Below, piece after piece: positions 45,603 to 57,119 of a stretch of DNA of 64,000 bases (positions within the stretch are counted from its first letter, which is position 1; the number at the start of each line of letters is the position of its first letter). Where the stretch lies: the NCBI GenBank assembly GCA_015680685.1, contig MNCI01007731.1, positions 1 to 64,000 of the forward strand. The letters run 5' to 3'. The position numbers and the translations under genes were made by a program. Under the pieces are notes generated by a model that was not told where the DNA came from, did not search any database, and saw nothing but the letters and a program-made list of their open reading frames with translations. This DNA is from Gnetum montanum. Lineage: Eukaryota; Streptophyta; Gnetopsida; Gnetales; Gnetaceae.

Positions 45603-47668
45603 CCATACGTGCTAATCATCCATATGGCTCCTCAGTTTTTCTAATTTTTGTTTTCCACATTTTTAATTTTGCAAGTTATTTTTTTTACAACTTTTGGTTT
45701 TCAAATTTTTCCTATTTTACACCATTATTAGTACATTTAAATTTTTCTTAAATATTTTTACACTTTCTTATATATTTTACTTTGTTTTGTTTAAGTGTAA
45801 TTTTCAAATTTTTGCTAATAAATGTGATTTATGCCAACAAGACACAATGGTGTTGTAGCTACTACTAATGGTGGTTTGTGCTTAATGTTTGATTTGCTAA
45901 TATCTGGTTTCTATTTTTGAATTTTCATACCAATGGCTCAATCATGGTCTCTTTTTCATGGAATGGGTAGTGACTCCACGACATCCACCCATTCACAAAC
46001 TCTATGATTTCCATTTTTTTGGGAGTTTGAGGTCCCTTTTATTAAATCAACTTTTAATAAATTGGTGACCTTGGTAGTTTTCAGAATTGAGAAGGATTCA
46101 AAGGTTTGTGCAAAGAGTGACTTCAAGGGAACTTAATACTCTTTGTACTCTTCTACTTACTTGGGTGCTTGAGTATTTTCATGGACTTTTTACCGTTCCA
46201 TGTCATCCAATAATAGAAAGTCAAATAACATCTTTTCATGGTGTGTTTCCCATCGAAAGAGAGAAAAATATAAAGAAAGAAAAAAAAACATGATGAAAAT
46301 TCAAAGCACACCCCTTAGACAAACAACCAGGCTACAAGAACTAGTTATGAGACTAGAAAGACATGTTACCCATGTCTAAAGGTCCCATCTAACTAAGGCC
46401 CTCTCTTGCTTTCTACTTCTCTTTTCTCCTCTTTATGAAATGATGGTTGTTTTGTAGGAGAACTCTTGTGTCTCAAGGAGGAGAATCAGTCTTGGAGTGG
46501 TAATGTAAAGTCACTAAAAGAGGTTGGTTTGGGTCTGCACTAAGGATGGATCTTCTTATGTCATTTTAAACACAAACTCCACAAGGGACTTCTTATGACC
46601 TCAATTTAGAATTCCATTCCACCTTTTCCATCATCCATCTATGCTAACTGTAAGTCACCTCACTACTAAAGTCCATGTTCTTGATTTCATGTCTTAGTTT
46701 GATGTATTTGAATTCTTAAGTAGAATCTTTTGAGTTTTGGTCCTTAACTTTCATCGACCATTAATCACCTATGGGGCCCATGGACTTCTTAGGTTGAGCT
46801 TATGCAAGGGAAAATAAGGCATGTGCCTACTATGGGGAGGATCCACTTGCATATCTCTTGGTTGGGTTCATTAAGTACCTTATCCTTAGGCATTTGTGCA
46901 ATCAAAATATTTTGTACATCCATCTTCTACATCAAACCATGTGCTCCTATACATATTTTGTTCATTAAACATATTCTCCATTAGATTTTTAAATTTTTGA
47001 GCTTTCAAAGACCCTCTTGAATGATTTCCTTATATTATTGGCTTTTTGGGAACTCCATGGACCCCAAATTCATTAAAATATTCCTTGTATTTTTTAAGAT
47101 ATTCAAAATTTAAAATTTTGTCTCTAGGCTCCGTATATGAGGCCCCATCAATGGAGTAGACTTGTATATGAGGCCCTATATATGGGACCCCATCAACATA
47201 AGGGAAAAATAGTATATATATGCATGACACCACTTCGAAAATTTTACATTTTCTCATAAACACCAAGGGAGTTTTTCAATTTTTTAGAGCCCATAATCTT
47301 CCAAAGCCCATAACTTTCTAACCATTTATCCAAATCACTCCATTCTTTGACCCTACAACTATCAAAGGTAAGCTCTTCATCATGGGAGCCACAAATGTGC
47401 CATTTTTTTGGGAAACTTTTTCACCATTTTTCTAACTCCCACAAAGGTTTAACTAAGAAATTAACTATTATATACCAAATTACAAGAGTTAAACCTTCAA
47501 AACAAGCTCTGATAATATTTATAATAAAAATTGATAAGTAATTAATAAAATAATCAATCTACCATGGTCCAACCTTAGCTAAAGTGTAACTAACTAACAA
47601 GAGAAGGTATTCAACAATTTAAAGTTACACATTATATCTACTAATCCATGGATGTGTTGTGACCGTAG
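45603..47668 (+). other. Element E conserved non-coding block
   Basis: There is no gene. Landmarks shared with A, B, C and D are GTGACTTCAAGGGAACTTAA (near 46119), AATTCAAAGCACACCCCTTA (near 46297), AGACATGTTACCCATG (shared with A, near 46358) and TGGGGAGGATCCACT (46833-46847). A repeat/TATA block (47131-47221) precedes the third ORF. Confidence 0.7.
47131..47225 (+). promoter_or_regulatory. Possible internal promoter upstream of the third ORF
   Basis: Two modules (GTATATGAGGCCCCATCAAT and GTATATGAGGCCCTATATAT) resemble the GGGGCCCCATCAA repeats in the U3 of this family's LTR. They are followed by TATATATAT (47213-47221), about 450 bases before the ORF start. C has a one-module version at 23360-23313. 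Confidence 0.4.
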
Positions 47669-50533
47669 ATGGCACCAAAAGGGAAGCACACGTACGAAGT
47701 AAGACCATCTCAACCAAGGGAGAGACAACCTAGAATGGAAAAAGCCAAGAACAAGCCCAAGAGGAACTAATTGCAACCCACACCACAGGTCCTCTAAGGA
47801 AAGAGGCCAAGGTGGAATCTATTTAACAAATCCTAGAACTAGCAATAGCAACAAAACACTTCCATCAAGATGATACACCAATACAATAAGAAAATCTTGA
47901 GGCGACCTTGATAGAAGCTTTCCTAAATCAAATCAAATCATGAGAGGTATAGAAAATAGTGCTCCAAGAGTTAAACTTTGGCCCTTTCCTAGAGTAAGCA
48001 TCAAAAGAAGTGTAGGTCTAGCTAAAGGCCTCTCCCATGTGGCCAATTATCGCTTCCATTGGGGAGTGGTACATGGGAGAGACATTCCTATTCTAGAACA
48101 ATAGGCAGGTCAATTCAAAAATCAAAACCAAAGACATCTCAATGTCCTACTTGGTGCAAACCATTACAAAAGTGCTTGGGTTGCCAAAAACAGGGGCAAG
48201 TCTTACTGAGATCCCAATTCATGCAAATCCCAGCATCAAGAAAGAATGGGTTCAGTGGTGCTATGGCATCAACCACAAGGAGTTTAGCATGCTCACACTA
48301 GCAAAGAGGATCCACTAAAAGATTCTGATCTTCCACCTCAATCCCATGGTGAAGCCAAGCAAAATCACCATCTTCTCTACCCAAGCATGCATCGCTCTAA
48401 GTGGGAGATTCCCTGTCAACCATCCACCGCTAATTTGTCTAGATATGAAGAAGCATTTTAAAGAAAATGAACATGGAAGGAAGGCACTTCCCTTCTCATG
48501 CCTCATCAAGAAACTTTATCAAAGGGGAGGAATAGTTTGTTACACCAATGATGTTGTCAAGCATGTTCTAACTGCCAACTGGGTGGAAATGATGAAAGAT
48601 AAGATGCCTACAATGACTATCCAAGAAGAGGAGTAGTAACCACCACCTCCACCTACCACTCAAACAACCATGCTAGACATTACTACAACTACCCAACAGT
48701 TGCATGAATACTGAGAATGGCTCTTGAGTGAACAATAGCAATGAGCAAGCATGAGTGGTGGGGGACCCATTTATGTATAGACTAGCAATAAGTCACCTAA
48801 ATGAGGTGGCCCAAAAAATCATGTTGATGGGTGGAGGTGGATCCATTTTCTCAGCCCAAAGAATGCAGTTTCCCACAAGGTTGAATCTGAGTGCCAGAGA
48901 GATCACAGTATCTCTCGTAGGATAATAGTTACTTCTAGAAATCTCTAGGAACATTGTGACCTTCTTGGTATGCTTGGAGGAGGGTGAGGGGGCAATATTA
49001 TTGATGATGCAACACCAAGGACAAGAGACTATAGCAGAAGTGGTTGCTAATCATATTACCAAAATTCTCAACACACTTGCAACATTTATATCAGAGGTCA
49101 CTACACTCAAGGATGTGCAGATGTCCCCAGGAACCACAAGAGATAGAATAAATGTAGTGCAACATGAAGAACTATTACACCAATTGGTGGGAACTAGGCA
49201 ATTGCTTCCAAATGTCTTTGACCTTCTAGACAATATTACTGCAACCTAGTCAAAGCTACTAGAGGTAAGGGGCAAGGATATCATCTTAGAGGGGCAACTT
49301 GAAATAGCCAAGGAGTGGAAAGAATGCTTGGTTTTTGAAGTTGCTGAATTAAAAGCCCAGATTGCTATCCCTGCATATCTCAACCTAGCATTAACAAGAG
49401 ATGAAGCTATGGAATAACTTCACACTAAAATGAAAGGGGTTGAGGATGCAATGGAGATGGCGATGTTCTACCGATCCTTAGCATAGGCTACATAGCACAA
49501 GATTTAGAAGGCCTTGGATTAGACCCACTAGGAGAATGTACAATTGACTGTAGAGAACCATCACATGTGGAATGTTGATGAGTGCAAGCAACAATTAACG
49601 AATTTCATCCATCAACAACAAGAGCAATTGGCCAAAGAAAACATAGAACTATGGATACTAGTAATAGAAAATAGAAATCTCTCCATGGAGGAGGTCTATG
49701 CCCTTCACCAGAAAACTACAATCAAGGTAGCTACTTAGAAATTAGAGGTTCTCAAATTCAAGAGAGTTAAGGACCATTACAAAGAACAAATCGGTCAACA
49801 AAAGGCAGTAAATGAAAAACACATCTAGTTGGTGAAGGCAAAAGTGAATGAAACCATCAAACAACTCTAGCAAGGAAAAGAAGTGTGGTAACCCATTGTT
49901 GATGGGACAGATTCCTACAACAAAGTAAAAATCCACATGAAGGAGTTACAAATTGAGAAGATGATAGAATAACAGGAGCTCACCAATTTCCATTATGTGA
50001 ATCTGGCCATGTTGACTATCAAATAGCCATGGATAAAACAGAAGAAACAAATGGCTAGTTCATACTTCTTATACAAGGCCAAGTTCAAGCATCACAAAGA
50101 CACTAAGCAAAAGCTTGTAGTGGAAAATGCTAAACTCGAAGTTCTCAAGGCGCGATTCATTAATCAATGATCAATTGTCGAGAACCTAGCCAAAAGGATG
50201 AATGAATACCAAGAGTTGTAAAATGTAGTCATGGCATTCAATATTGAACACAAACAGTTTTTTGTCTAGTTTGTCAACATGAAGGAGATGTTCCTAGTAA
50301 TGCCCTATCCATGGGATGTTCCCATTCTAGCCCACATTGATGATGCTGCATGGACTATGAATGATCTTCGAAGTAAGGCGGAAAAGATGAAGGCATTACT
50401 AGATGCATTTTTCCTTCCATTAGAGGTTGTAGCTACAATAGGATAGCCATAGTCACCTCAACTACCACGTGTGCTTGAAGCTAATGAAGGTCCTTCAAAA
50501 CCTCAAGAGCCTCCACAACCTAGGAATGTTTGA
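47669..50533 (+). pseudogene. Element E third ORF (post-pol), degraded, coiled-coil-rich
   Basis: It starts with a basic segment (MAPKGKHTYEVRPSQ). The middle region is at about 47800-48640, with ASPMWPIIASIGEWYMGET, SYLVQTITKVLGLPKTGA and ALPFSCLIKKLYQRGGIV. It resembles in layout the plant-transposon-protein domain found after pol in Athila elements (lpFPsLIt.Lc...GV). A Pro/Gln-rich hinge follows, then about 500 residues rich in E, K, Q and L that look coiled-coil, ending PSKPQEPPQPRNV. One frame change near 47750 is undone near 48900; many stops are TAG/TAA. No transmembrane segment is seen, so env identity is not supported. A homologous copy exists in C. Confidence 0.65.
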
Positions 50534-50760
50534 TCTTCTCTATCACCTTCATGCCACTAGAGGATGTGCTGTCTAATTTTGTCTAGTCATGTCATGGTGT
50601 TCAATTTTGGGTCATGAACACCACAATTTTTTGTAATGTGTTCATTTTTATACTTAAGAACTCAGTTTTCTCAAGTTAGTTTATTTTGTTAAGAGTCAAT
50701 TAATAATCCCATACCTTTCCAATTTTATAAGGGAACTCGAGGATGAGTTTTCATTCAATT
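50534..50760 (+). other. Element E 3' untranslated stretch with pre-tract block
   Basis: It contains AATAATCCCATACCTTTCCA and GAACTCGAGGATGAGTTTTC, conserved directly upstream of the tract in A, B, C and D. Confidence 0.65.
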
Positions 50761-50769
50761 GTGGGGGTA
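50761..50769 (+). promoter_or_regulatory. Element E polypurine tract
   Basis: GTGGGGGTA abuts the 3' LTR. Confidence 0.85.
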
Positions 50770-51752
50770 TGATGAGTATTAAAGTGTCGCGTTGGTGGGT
50801 CCCTATTAACTTGACCTTGTCAAAAAGCCCTAGTCAATGGGGCCCCATTTACATGGTGTTGCCCCATCAATAGGGCCACGTTGACATAGCATTTGCTATG
50901 TTTAAGGGGTCTCATCGACACAGTCTTATAGAAAAACTATAAATACAAGCTCCTAGCCATGTTTATGCATTATCCAAGTCATAGTAATTGTAGAGCTCTT
51001 GCAGTTTGTCCATTTGAAAGTTAGAATATTTATCTAAGTGCACATAGTACAAGTCAGAAAGTATATAGATATTTATTCAAGCACTGTTGTACTTGAACCA
51101 CACCAGTGTGTACATCAATAAAGATGAGCCTTTTGATCAAACCTTGCAGCACTGAGAATACATTAATGATTTATTTATGCTCTTAGAATACATTAATGAT
51201 TTATTTATGCATTTATTATTTTCATTAATTATGTTGTTAATTAAGCTAAATTAGACTTCAATTCATTAGTTAATTAATTAAGCTAAATAGATTAAACACA
51301 TAAGTATGACTGCTTCAAGCATAAACACATATTTGCTTGGTAATCTCATCAACATTATTGATTGGTGTACCCAATAGTGTAGCACTTGGTAACCCAATAA
51401 TGGATACATGGGTTCAAGACGTGTATGAAAAGTGGAATTGGATGCTTATGTTAGGACTAGTTGGAGATTAGTCAGTTAGTTAGACTAAATTAGTGGCTAA
51501 ATAACTTCATCTCTCTACTTTAAGCATCAAAGAACATAAAATATAAAATAATAAAAATCATATGCCTCAATTACACTTAACCATACCATGTGCATCAAAG
51601 TGTAATTGAAAAGACAACAAACAACCATTAGGGCATGGTTCATTTCCTAAAAGACTAGTGTAATGGAAACTATAGAGTCCATGAAATTCGACTAGATCAC
51701 ATGTGAATGCTTTGTGATTCGTATGGTTGGATGTAGGGGTCACTACTTATCA
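50770..51752 (+). repeat. Element E 3' LTR
   Basis: This 983-bp LTR runs from TGATGAGTATTAAAG to ACTACTTATCA. TATA box is at 50937-50945 and AATAAA at 51117-51122. U3 contains direct and inverted copies of CAATGGGGCCCCAT-like units. Confidence 0.9.
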
Positions 51753-51757
51753 CTTTC
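51753..51757 (+). repeat. Right target-site duplication of element E
   Basis: CTTTC is an exact partner of 39937-39941. Confidence 0.9.
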
Positions 51758-52915
51758 TCTCTAGGAGAAATTAGGAGTAGATTCACAAAATTGTGCTCAA
51801 ATTTTTTTTCAAAATTTTATTTGTTACAAGTATCGTATTATAGCAACTATATAGACTAAGTGATTGAACAATATAGGAATCTCTAACAACTTGCAATATT
51901 TTACAAAGATAGCTTAATTTCTATTATGATGGTCAATTATAGTTTTATATGCAACCTAATCATTTCAACATTCACAATAGCAAACACATACTCATGATTA
52001 ATTCATTTGATAACTACTGAGTTTATTTGGATCTATCTGGGCCTTGTTGTTGCTAGAGACCAGCAAGCACCTAAACCTTATTTGAAAAACACTTTTTATC
52101 CCAAGAATTCCCAAGGTCATGAGACTCGAAGGCCAACCAATCTTGGTAGTTTGGTTCCAAATGGTCACCAACAGCAGGGTCTGATCCTTTTCCTACACTA
52201 GAGAGGAGGTTTTTTCAAGATTGGTTGTAAGGATGAAAACTTGAAAAGAAATATTTAAAACCATCAAGCCTTTCCTTTTTGTTGTTTTGGAGTTTCTCCT
52301 TTGCTTCTTTGGCTTTATACTATGAATTTTTATTTTTAATATATTGATTTTTTAGGGTCCAATACCCCTAAACTTAAAGGAATATTTACAAGTGAATTAC
52401 TTTCTTCATCTTAATTTTAGGTAGTAGAGTTTATTATATTTTTAAAGGTTAATTTATAATATTTTTATATAAAATTTTAGCTTTAGTCTCATATTATTGA
52501 GCATTGGTTGCTAGTTATATGATCATTTCATACAACCTTGCACTTAAATGTGGTAAGTTCAAAAATCAATATATTGATATCTGGTTTCACCTAATATATT
52601 GTCAACTTAGGATTATTTTACTTCATATTACCTATTGCTAAAAAATATTCTCATTCTTTTATCTTTTCCATTAGTCTTATAACCAATGTGATTTTATGTC
52701 ATTCATCCTCATCACTATTGTTATCCAAAAATTTAGAATGTGTAACATTTCAGTCATTATAAGAAAGTTATAATCTTAACATCTTTCTAATTACTCTATC
52801 TATTATACATCACATTTAATTTCACCATCATTTTTATTGTTATCATATAATATAAGATCAATTATTCAATATAGAAAAACTATGATTAGAAAATTCTTTG
52901 CTCTAATTACCTTAT
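51758..52915. other. Unassigned AT-rich sequence
   Basis: A short open stretch (52007-52201, with KPYLKNTFYPKNSQ and LGSLVPNGHQQQG) is less AT-rich than its surroundings and could be a gene fragment, but I recognise no family. The rest shows nothing I can name. Confidence 0.45.
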
Positions 52916-52917
52916 AC

Positions 52918-53174
52918 CCTACACTATGTGCAACCTCTACTTTCACTTCATGTTTACTAGGAGCTTAATAGCCAATTCAACATCAATTATCATATACCTC
53001 ATCATGAGTTAAACCATACACATTGATTTTACTAACTAACACGAGAAGAAAATGATCATGAATGCTAACTAATTACTAATATAATCACATTGCCTTATCT
53101 ACGGAGTTCAACTGGGATTGCATGTGAACACTTGTATCTCATATGGTTTGGTGTTGGGTACTCCACCACTCATT
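52918..53174 (+). repeat. Fragment of an A-type LTR (3' end)
   Basis: ATGTTTACTAGGAGCTTAAT, then AACATCAATTATCATATACC and TAAACCATACA match the last 300 bases of the A LTR in order. They are followed by CTCATATGG and the end CCACTCATTA. No primer site or gag follows, so it is a solo-LTR or 3'-LTR relic. Confidence 0.6.
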
Positions 53175-54385
53175 AATAACCATGGTAATTTTTGCATTTT
53201 TTATCTTCTCCATTACCATAAGAATTTATGGGAGAATCCTTGTGAATCTTTGTATGTAATAATGGTACTATTTTTCTCTATTTTTTCTTATACATTACCA
53301 TCAAGATTTCTATAACTTTTCTTCCCCATTACCATAGCCATTTATTAGAAAATTCTAATGAATCTTTAGATGTAATAATGCTATCGTATTTCTTTATATG
53401 TAATAATAAAACTTTTACAAAAGCAAAAAGTTGTAAAATAAACTTCATATGCTTAATAAGATAAAAAGATTAACAATGTCATACCCAACATTCTAAAAAA
53501 TCAATGGAAGATTATTAACTTAATAAATCATGAAACTTTAGCATATTTTTCATATTGAACATTAAAATCTAGAGCCCATGTGTGAATGATCAATATTGCA
53601 TGCTTATGTTTAAAAAGCCCTATATCTATGGCACATTACACTATCGAAGTATTACCTAACTTAACAAATAGAAAAAATGATAATAATACCTACCATGAAG
53701 GACTTGGATGTTGTGTTTTTTTCATCACATCATTTAACTACAACATAAAACTTTAATTATGAAGTAGGTAACCCCCAATTTGAATGAACACATATTTTGA
53801 TAAAAGATTAACAACCAATGACTTATATGCACATTAGAAAGAACAAAATTAGTTGTCTTAGTTGCATTAACAATACTAAAAGAAGATGTCATGGCATTTT
53901 TCTTACCATCTTTTAAATTTGCATTTTTAAAATCAAAAGAAATTTTTGCATTAATAAAAGAAGTAGAAATTTCATCATTGGTTGATGAAGTTGAGAATAA
54001 TATAAAATCCTCCATAGGGATATTCTAAAGAAATTAGATTTGTTGAAAAAACTTAGATTCACTTATAAAAGGAATTTTGAAATTGGTCTAATAGATCCAA
54101 GGAGTCTCAATGGACGGAAGGAAAACCTTCCATTTTAGTATATAAAATAGGAAATAATACACTAGTGACATATACATATATAATGTATCTTTAGTATTTC
54201 TTTTCCAAAATTAAACGAAATAACTATTTTTACATCTCTAAGTTTTCAAGTATTTTTTTTTTCAAGTATCATAGACTTGTGACACATAGCCCAAGGAACC
54301 TAACACTAGTCTATAATGGATTTATTCCATTAATACCATTAGAATAGTGACTTGACATGGTAGGATTGCTATTGCTTGTGACATA
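53175..54385. other. Unassigned AT-rich sequence
   Basis: I see no gene. The minus-strand open stretch 54015-53734 has no recognised motif. Confidence 0.4.
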
Positions 54386-54870
54386 TTCATACGATGTGGT
54401 AGTGGTAGGTCAACAAAATTCATTATTGTCTAGTCTTGTCTTAACAAAACCAGGTCACTTACATGAGTTCTTTTTCACCATTCACCTCTATTAAGAGCTA
54501 AATATTTGTTTATTTGTAATTTCTTCATACAATCTTCAATCATTTTTTCATATTTCTTTTTTAGTTTTCCTTTCAATGGCTTTACTAGAATAATGATGTA
54601 GCAAGATTTTTTTATAGGTTCATTATTTAATCTTCTTTGCACATACACAAACCATCTAAGATGTCATTCTTGCAACTTATCTAAAATGGGACCACTTCCA
54701 TTCAATATCCATCTAAGCATTCACATTTCTACCACTACGATTTATTATATATTTCTCTTTTATACTACCCAACATTCAACATTATATAAGATAACAAGCT
54801 TTACTATCTTGTAATATTTTATTTTTAGTTTTAATATTATTCTTTTATTAAATAGAGCACTACTAGCTTA
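54386..54870 (-). pseudogene. RTE-type LINE C-terminal remnant
   Basis: On the minus strand from about 54840 the translation gives YKIVKLVILYNVECWVV, then VVVEM*MLRWI, HLRWFVYVQRRL, PLKGKLKKKYEKMIEDCMKK and LALNRGEW. This is the tail of plant RTE LINE reverse transcriptases: LYG.ECW, VAEMRMLRWM, RLRWFGHV.RRP, RG.PKK.W...I..D. Part of the loop between MLRW and LRWFGH is missing and stops are present. No element ends or target duplications were found. Confidence 0.7.
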
Positions 54871-55379
54871 TGTTTATTTTAACTATTATACCTTATCCTA
54901 TTTCTTGTATCTTTATAGATATATTATATTTGTGTATAAGGTTTTAAAAAGAAAGAAAAAATAGAAACCTCAAAAACATATATATTAACATAAAAGAAAA
55001 ATTAAAACAAACATGTTTGTTCCAGGCTGAATATATAGATCTGGTACCCAACAAAAAAAAATCCCATTGATGTGGCAGAACACAATTAGGTCATGCTCAC
55101 ATGAATAGATTTTCTGTAGCATGTATTAATTGCTACGATAGAAGTTATCTTATAGCAAAAATTTCAAAGTTAACAATTACTTTCTCTTTCACCTAACAAT
55201 TGCTAGTAAATGTAGTCGAACTGTATAAGATTGTTGTACATTACTCATGTAGGTTTGGCCCCTGTAGTAGCCAGCAAGTAGGGTGGAAGTAGTGTCATGG
55301 TAACTGTGGGCACAGTCCTTTTGTAAATTGTGAAGTGGTTAGTTAACATGTAAATTAGCCAAGCAATCTACAAACAATG
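54871..55379. other. Unassigned AT-rich sequence upstream of element F
   Basis: Nothing recognisable is seen. ACAATG lies directly before the F LTR and would be one copy of its target duplication; the partner is outside the window. Confidence 0.4.
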
Positions 55380-56012
55380 TGTCACAACCTCTTGAGCTAC
55401 TACTATCCAAGGCTCGTGTGCAAGCTAGCGCAAGCTATGGTTGATTCACGCCCTAGGTATGAAAATACATTTTTTGGCTGCGAATGAATGCAGAGTGCAT
55501 GCATGCACATAGTAACCCAAATTGGGTTCCAAATTGGATGGCATGCATAGCAAGTGGGCTGGGTAACTGGAGTTACCAAAATACATGAAGCTAGGCGGGA
55601 TGCATGCAAGGGGGCTACAGCTGAATTCATCTAGATGCAATGCATGCACATCTATTACCACTAGTTGGGGTGAAGTGGATGGAAGATAGAACTAGCAATT
55701 AATAAGAATGGGTTATACACATACTCCATGTTGGATATGCAAGTAACAGATTTGTAGCACCAATTACGGGAGTGTACTAGCAAGGCTGGGTATGCCTATA
55801 CTTATAAATACAAGAGGTGCTACTCACATTGAGGGCACCTCTTGTACGTGTTGTATTATTCCTTTGTATGTAAGTAAAGGTTGGGAGTTTTCCCATAAGC
55901 ATGTGCCTCTTGTGCTTAAGTGTCGTTGGGCTTGTTGTGAGTAGTTGGCTAAGTCATTCACTTAGTGCTATCACCTAGTGAAAATTTTTTCACTATGACT
56001 CACCCGATGACA
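55380..56012 (+). repeat. Chromovirus LTR 1
   Basis: This 633-bp LTR runs from TGTCACAACCTCTTGAG to ACCCGATGACA. TATA box TATAAATA is at 55803-55810. It is homologous to 60492-61092. Confidence 0.88.
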
Positions 56013-56030
56013 ATCGGTATCAGAGCTAGG
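56013..56030 (+). promoter_or_regulatory. Element F primer binding site (tRNA-iMet)
   Basis: ATCGGTATCAGAGCTAGG contains GGTATCAGAGC, the complement of the plant initiator tRNA-Met 3' end used by chromoviruses. Confidence 0.8.
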
Positions 56031-56038
56031 TTGCTGTG

Positions 56039-56900
56039 ATGGAGGACTCTACTGAGCATGTGGCTATCCTAAAAGCATTGATTGGAGTCCCAACCCCTAA
56101 TGCTCAATCCCTTACAAAGAAGGTGGTGCTACACCATAGGGAAATCAATGATCTATAGAAAAGCAATGATTTGGTGCAGGGTAAACTTGAATCTCATGTG
56201 GGCAAGATCGATGGCTTAAAGGTATATCTCTCATCCCTTGAGGATGACATCGCATTACTCAAGAAGATTTTTGCAGGATCTTCACATTTGGGCGAGAACC
56301 TAGATAACTCCAAACTGAAAGTGCCAGAGCCAAAATAGTTTGAAGGAAGTCGAAACATAACGAAACTGAAGAACTTCCTTTGGGGCATGCAATAATACTT
56401 TCATGTTGCTTATGTTCTCGAGGATCAGAGGGTAATGATAACCAACATGTATCTTGTTGGCAATGCAAAGCTTTGGTGGAGGATGTGGCTAGAGGATGAT
56501 GTGAGTGCCAGCTGCCCTCAAATCACAACATGGGAGGAACTGAGAAAGGGATTCAAGGATTATTTTCTTCCTCTAAATGCAGCGTGGGTAGCACAAGAAT
56601 CCCTAAGGAAGCTAAAATACATCACTACCTTACATGATTACATGAAGGAATTTAGTTCCTTAATATTAGACATTAAGAATATGTTTGAAGAGGAAAAGCT
56701 ATTTAACTTTCTTTTAGGGTTGCAGCTGTGGGCTCAAGTAGAGTTGAGGAGGTAGAACGTGAAAGATCTACCAACAACCATAGCTGCTGTAGATGCTTTA
56801 GTCGACTATAAGCTAGGTAATTTTGGATTCTATTCACAGTGGAAGAAGCCCCAAGATGAGGGCAAGAATAGAGTAAAGCAAAATTGAGTCCCTAAAGATA
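56039..56900 (+). pseudogene. Element F gag pseudogene
   Basis: ATG at 56039 lies 26 bases after the primer-site start. It encodes MEDSTEHVAILKALIGVP, a coiled-coil segment (VYLSSLEDDIALLKKIFAGS) and the capsid core open from 56435 to 56755. The core includes AKLWWRMWLEDDVSA, TTWEELRKGFKDYFLPLNAA and LHDYMKEFSSLILDI. Four or more stops occur (PK*FEG, Q*YFH, RR*NVKD). It is the structural protein of the particle in active relatives. Confidence 0.8.
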
Positions 56901-56959
56901 AGGAAAAGGAGGGGACATCCTCCAAACCCAAAGGAGATGCAGCCTTCCAAGATAATAAA

Positions 56960-57020
56960 TTCTCATCTGGATGCTTCATTTATGATGGATCACATTGGGC
57001 TCATGACTATCCATCAAGAG
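56960..57020 (+). pseudogene. Element F zinc knuckle (two Cys lost)
   Basis: CFIYDGSHWAHDYPSR stands where the G copy has CFICERPHWVRDCPSR (C-x2-C-x3-H-x4-C). Both later Cys are Tyr, a TGT/TGC to TAT/TAC transition. Confidence 0.75.
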
Positions 57021-57119
57021 AGGAGCTCGTGACTCTTAGACTTAAAGATAAATCTAAGGGAAATGCCAATAACATGAACCTAAGGTGCAAACCATTATAG
57101 TTCTTGAACACCCTTGCAT

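Larger units (their letters stand above)
39942..51752 (+). mobile_element. Element E: Athila-like retrotransposon with third ORF and a large 5' deletion
   Basis: It is flanked by perfect CTTTC duplications. The order is a truncated 5' LTR (39942 to about 40430), gag core, linker, protease, reverse transcriptase, RNase H, integrase, internal polypurine tract (45589), non-coding block, third ORF (47669-50533), tract and 3' LTR (50770-51752). A deletion joins the middle of the 5' LTR directly to gag, removing the LTR 3' half, primer site, leader and gag N terminus. It belongs to the same family as C. Pol keeps FMDD and the integrase D-D-E residues but has dozens of stops. Confidence 0.88.

Noticed and set aside
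47669-50533. Calling the third ORF an envelope gene
   Set aside because: Position fits, but no signal peptide, membrane segment or fusion-type features are visible in either copy.
53734-54015. Minus-strand 93-codon frame
   Set aside because: Ser/Asn/Lys-rich AT-driven translation with no homologue I recognise.
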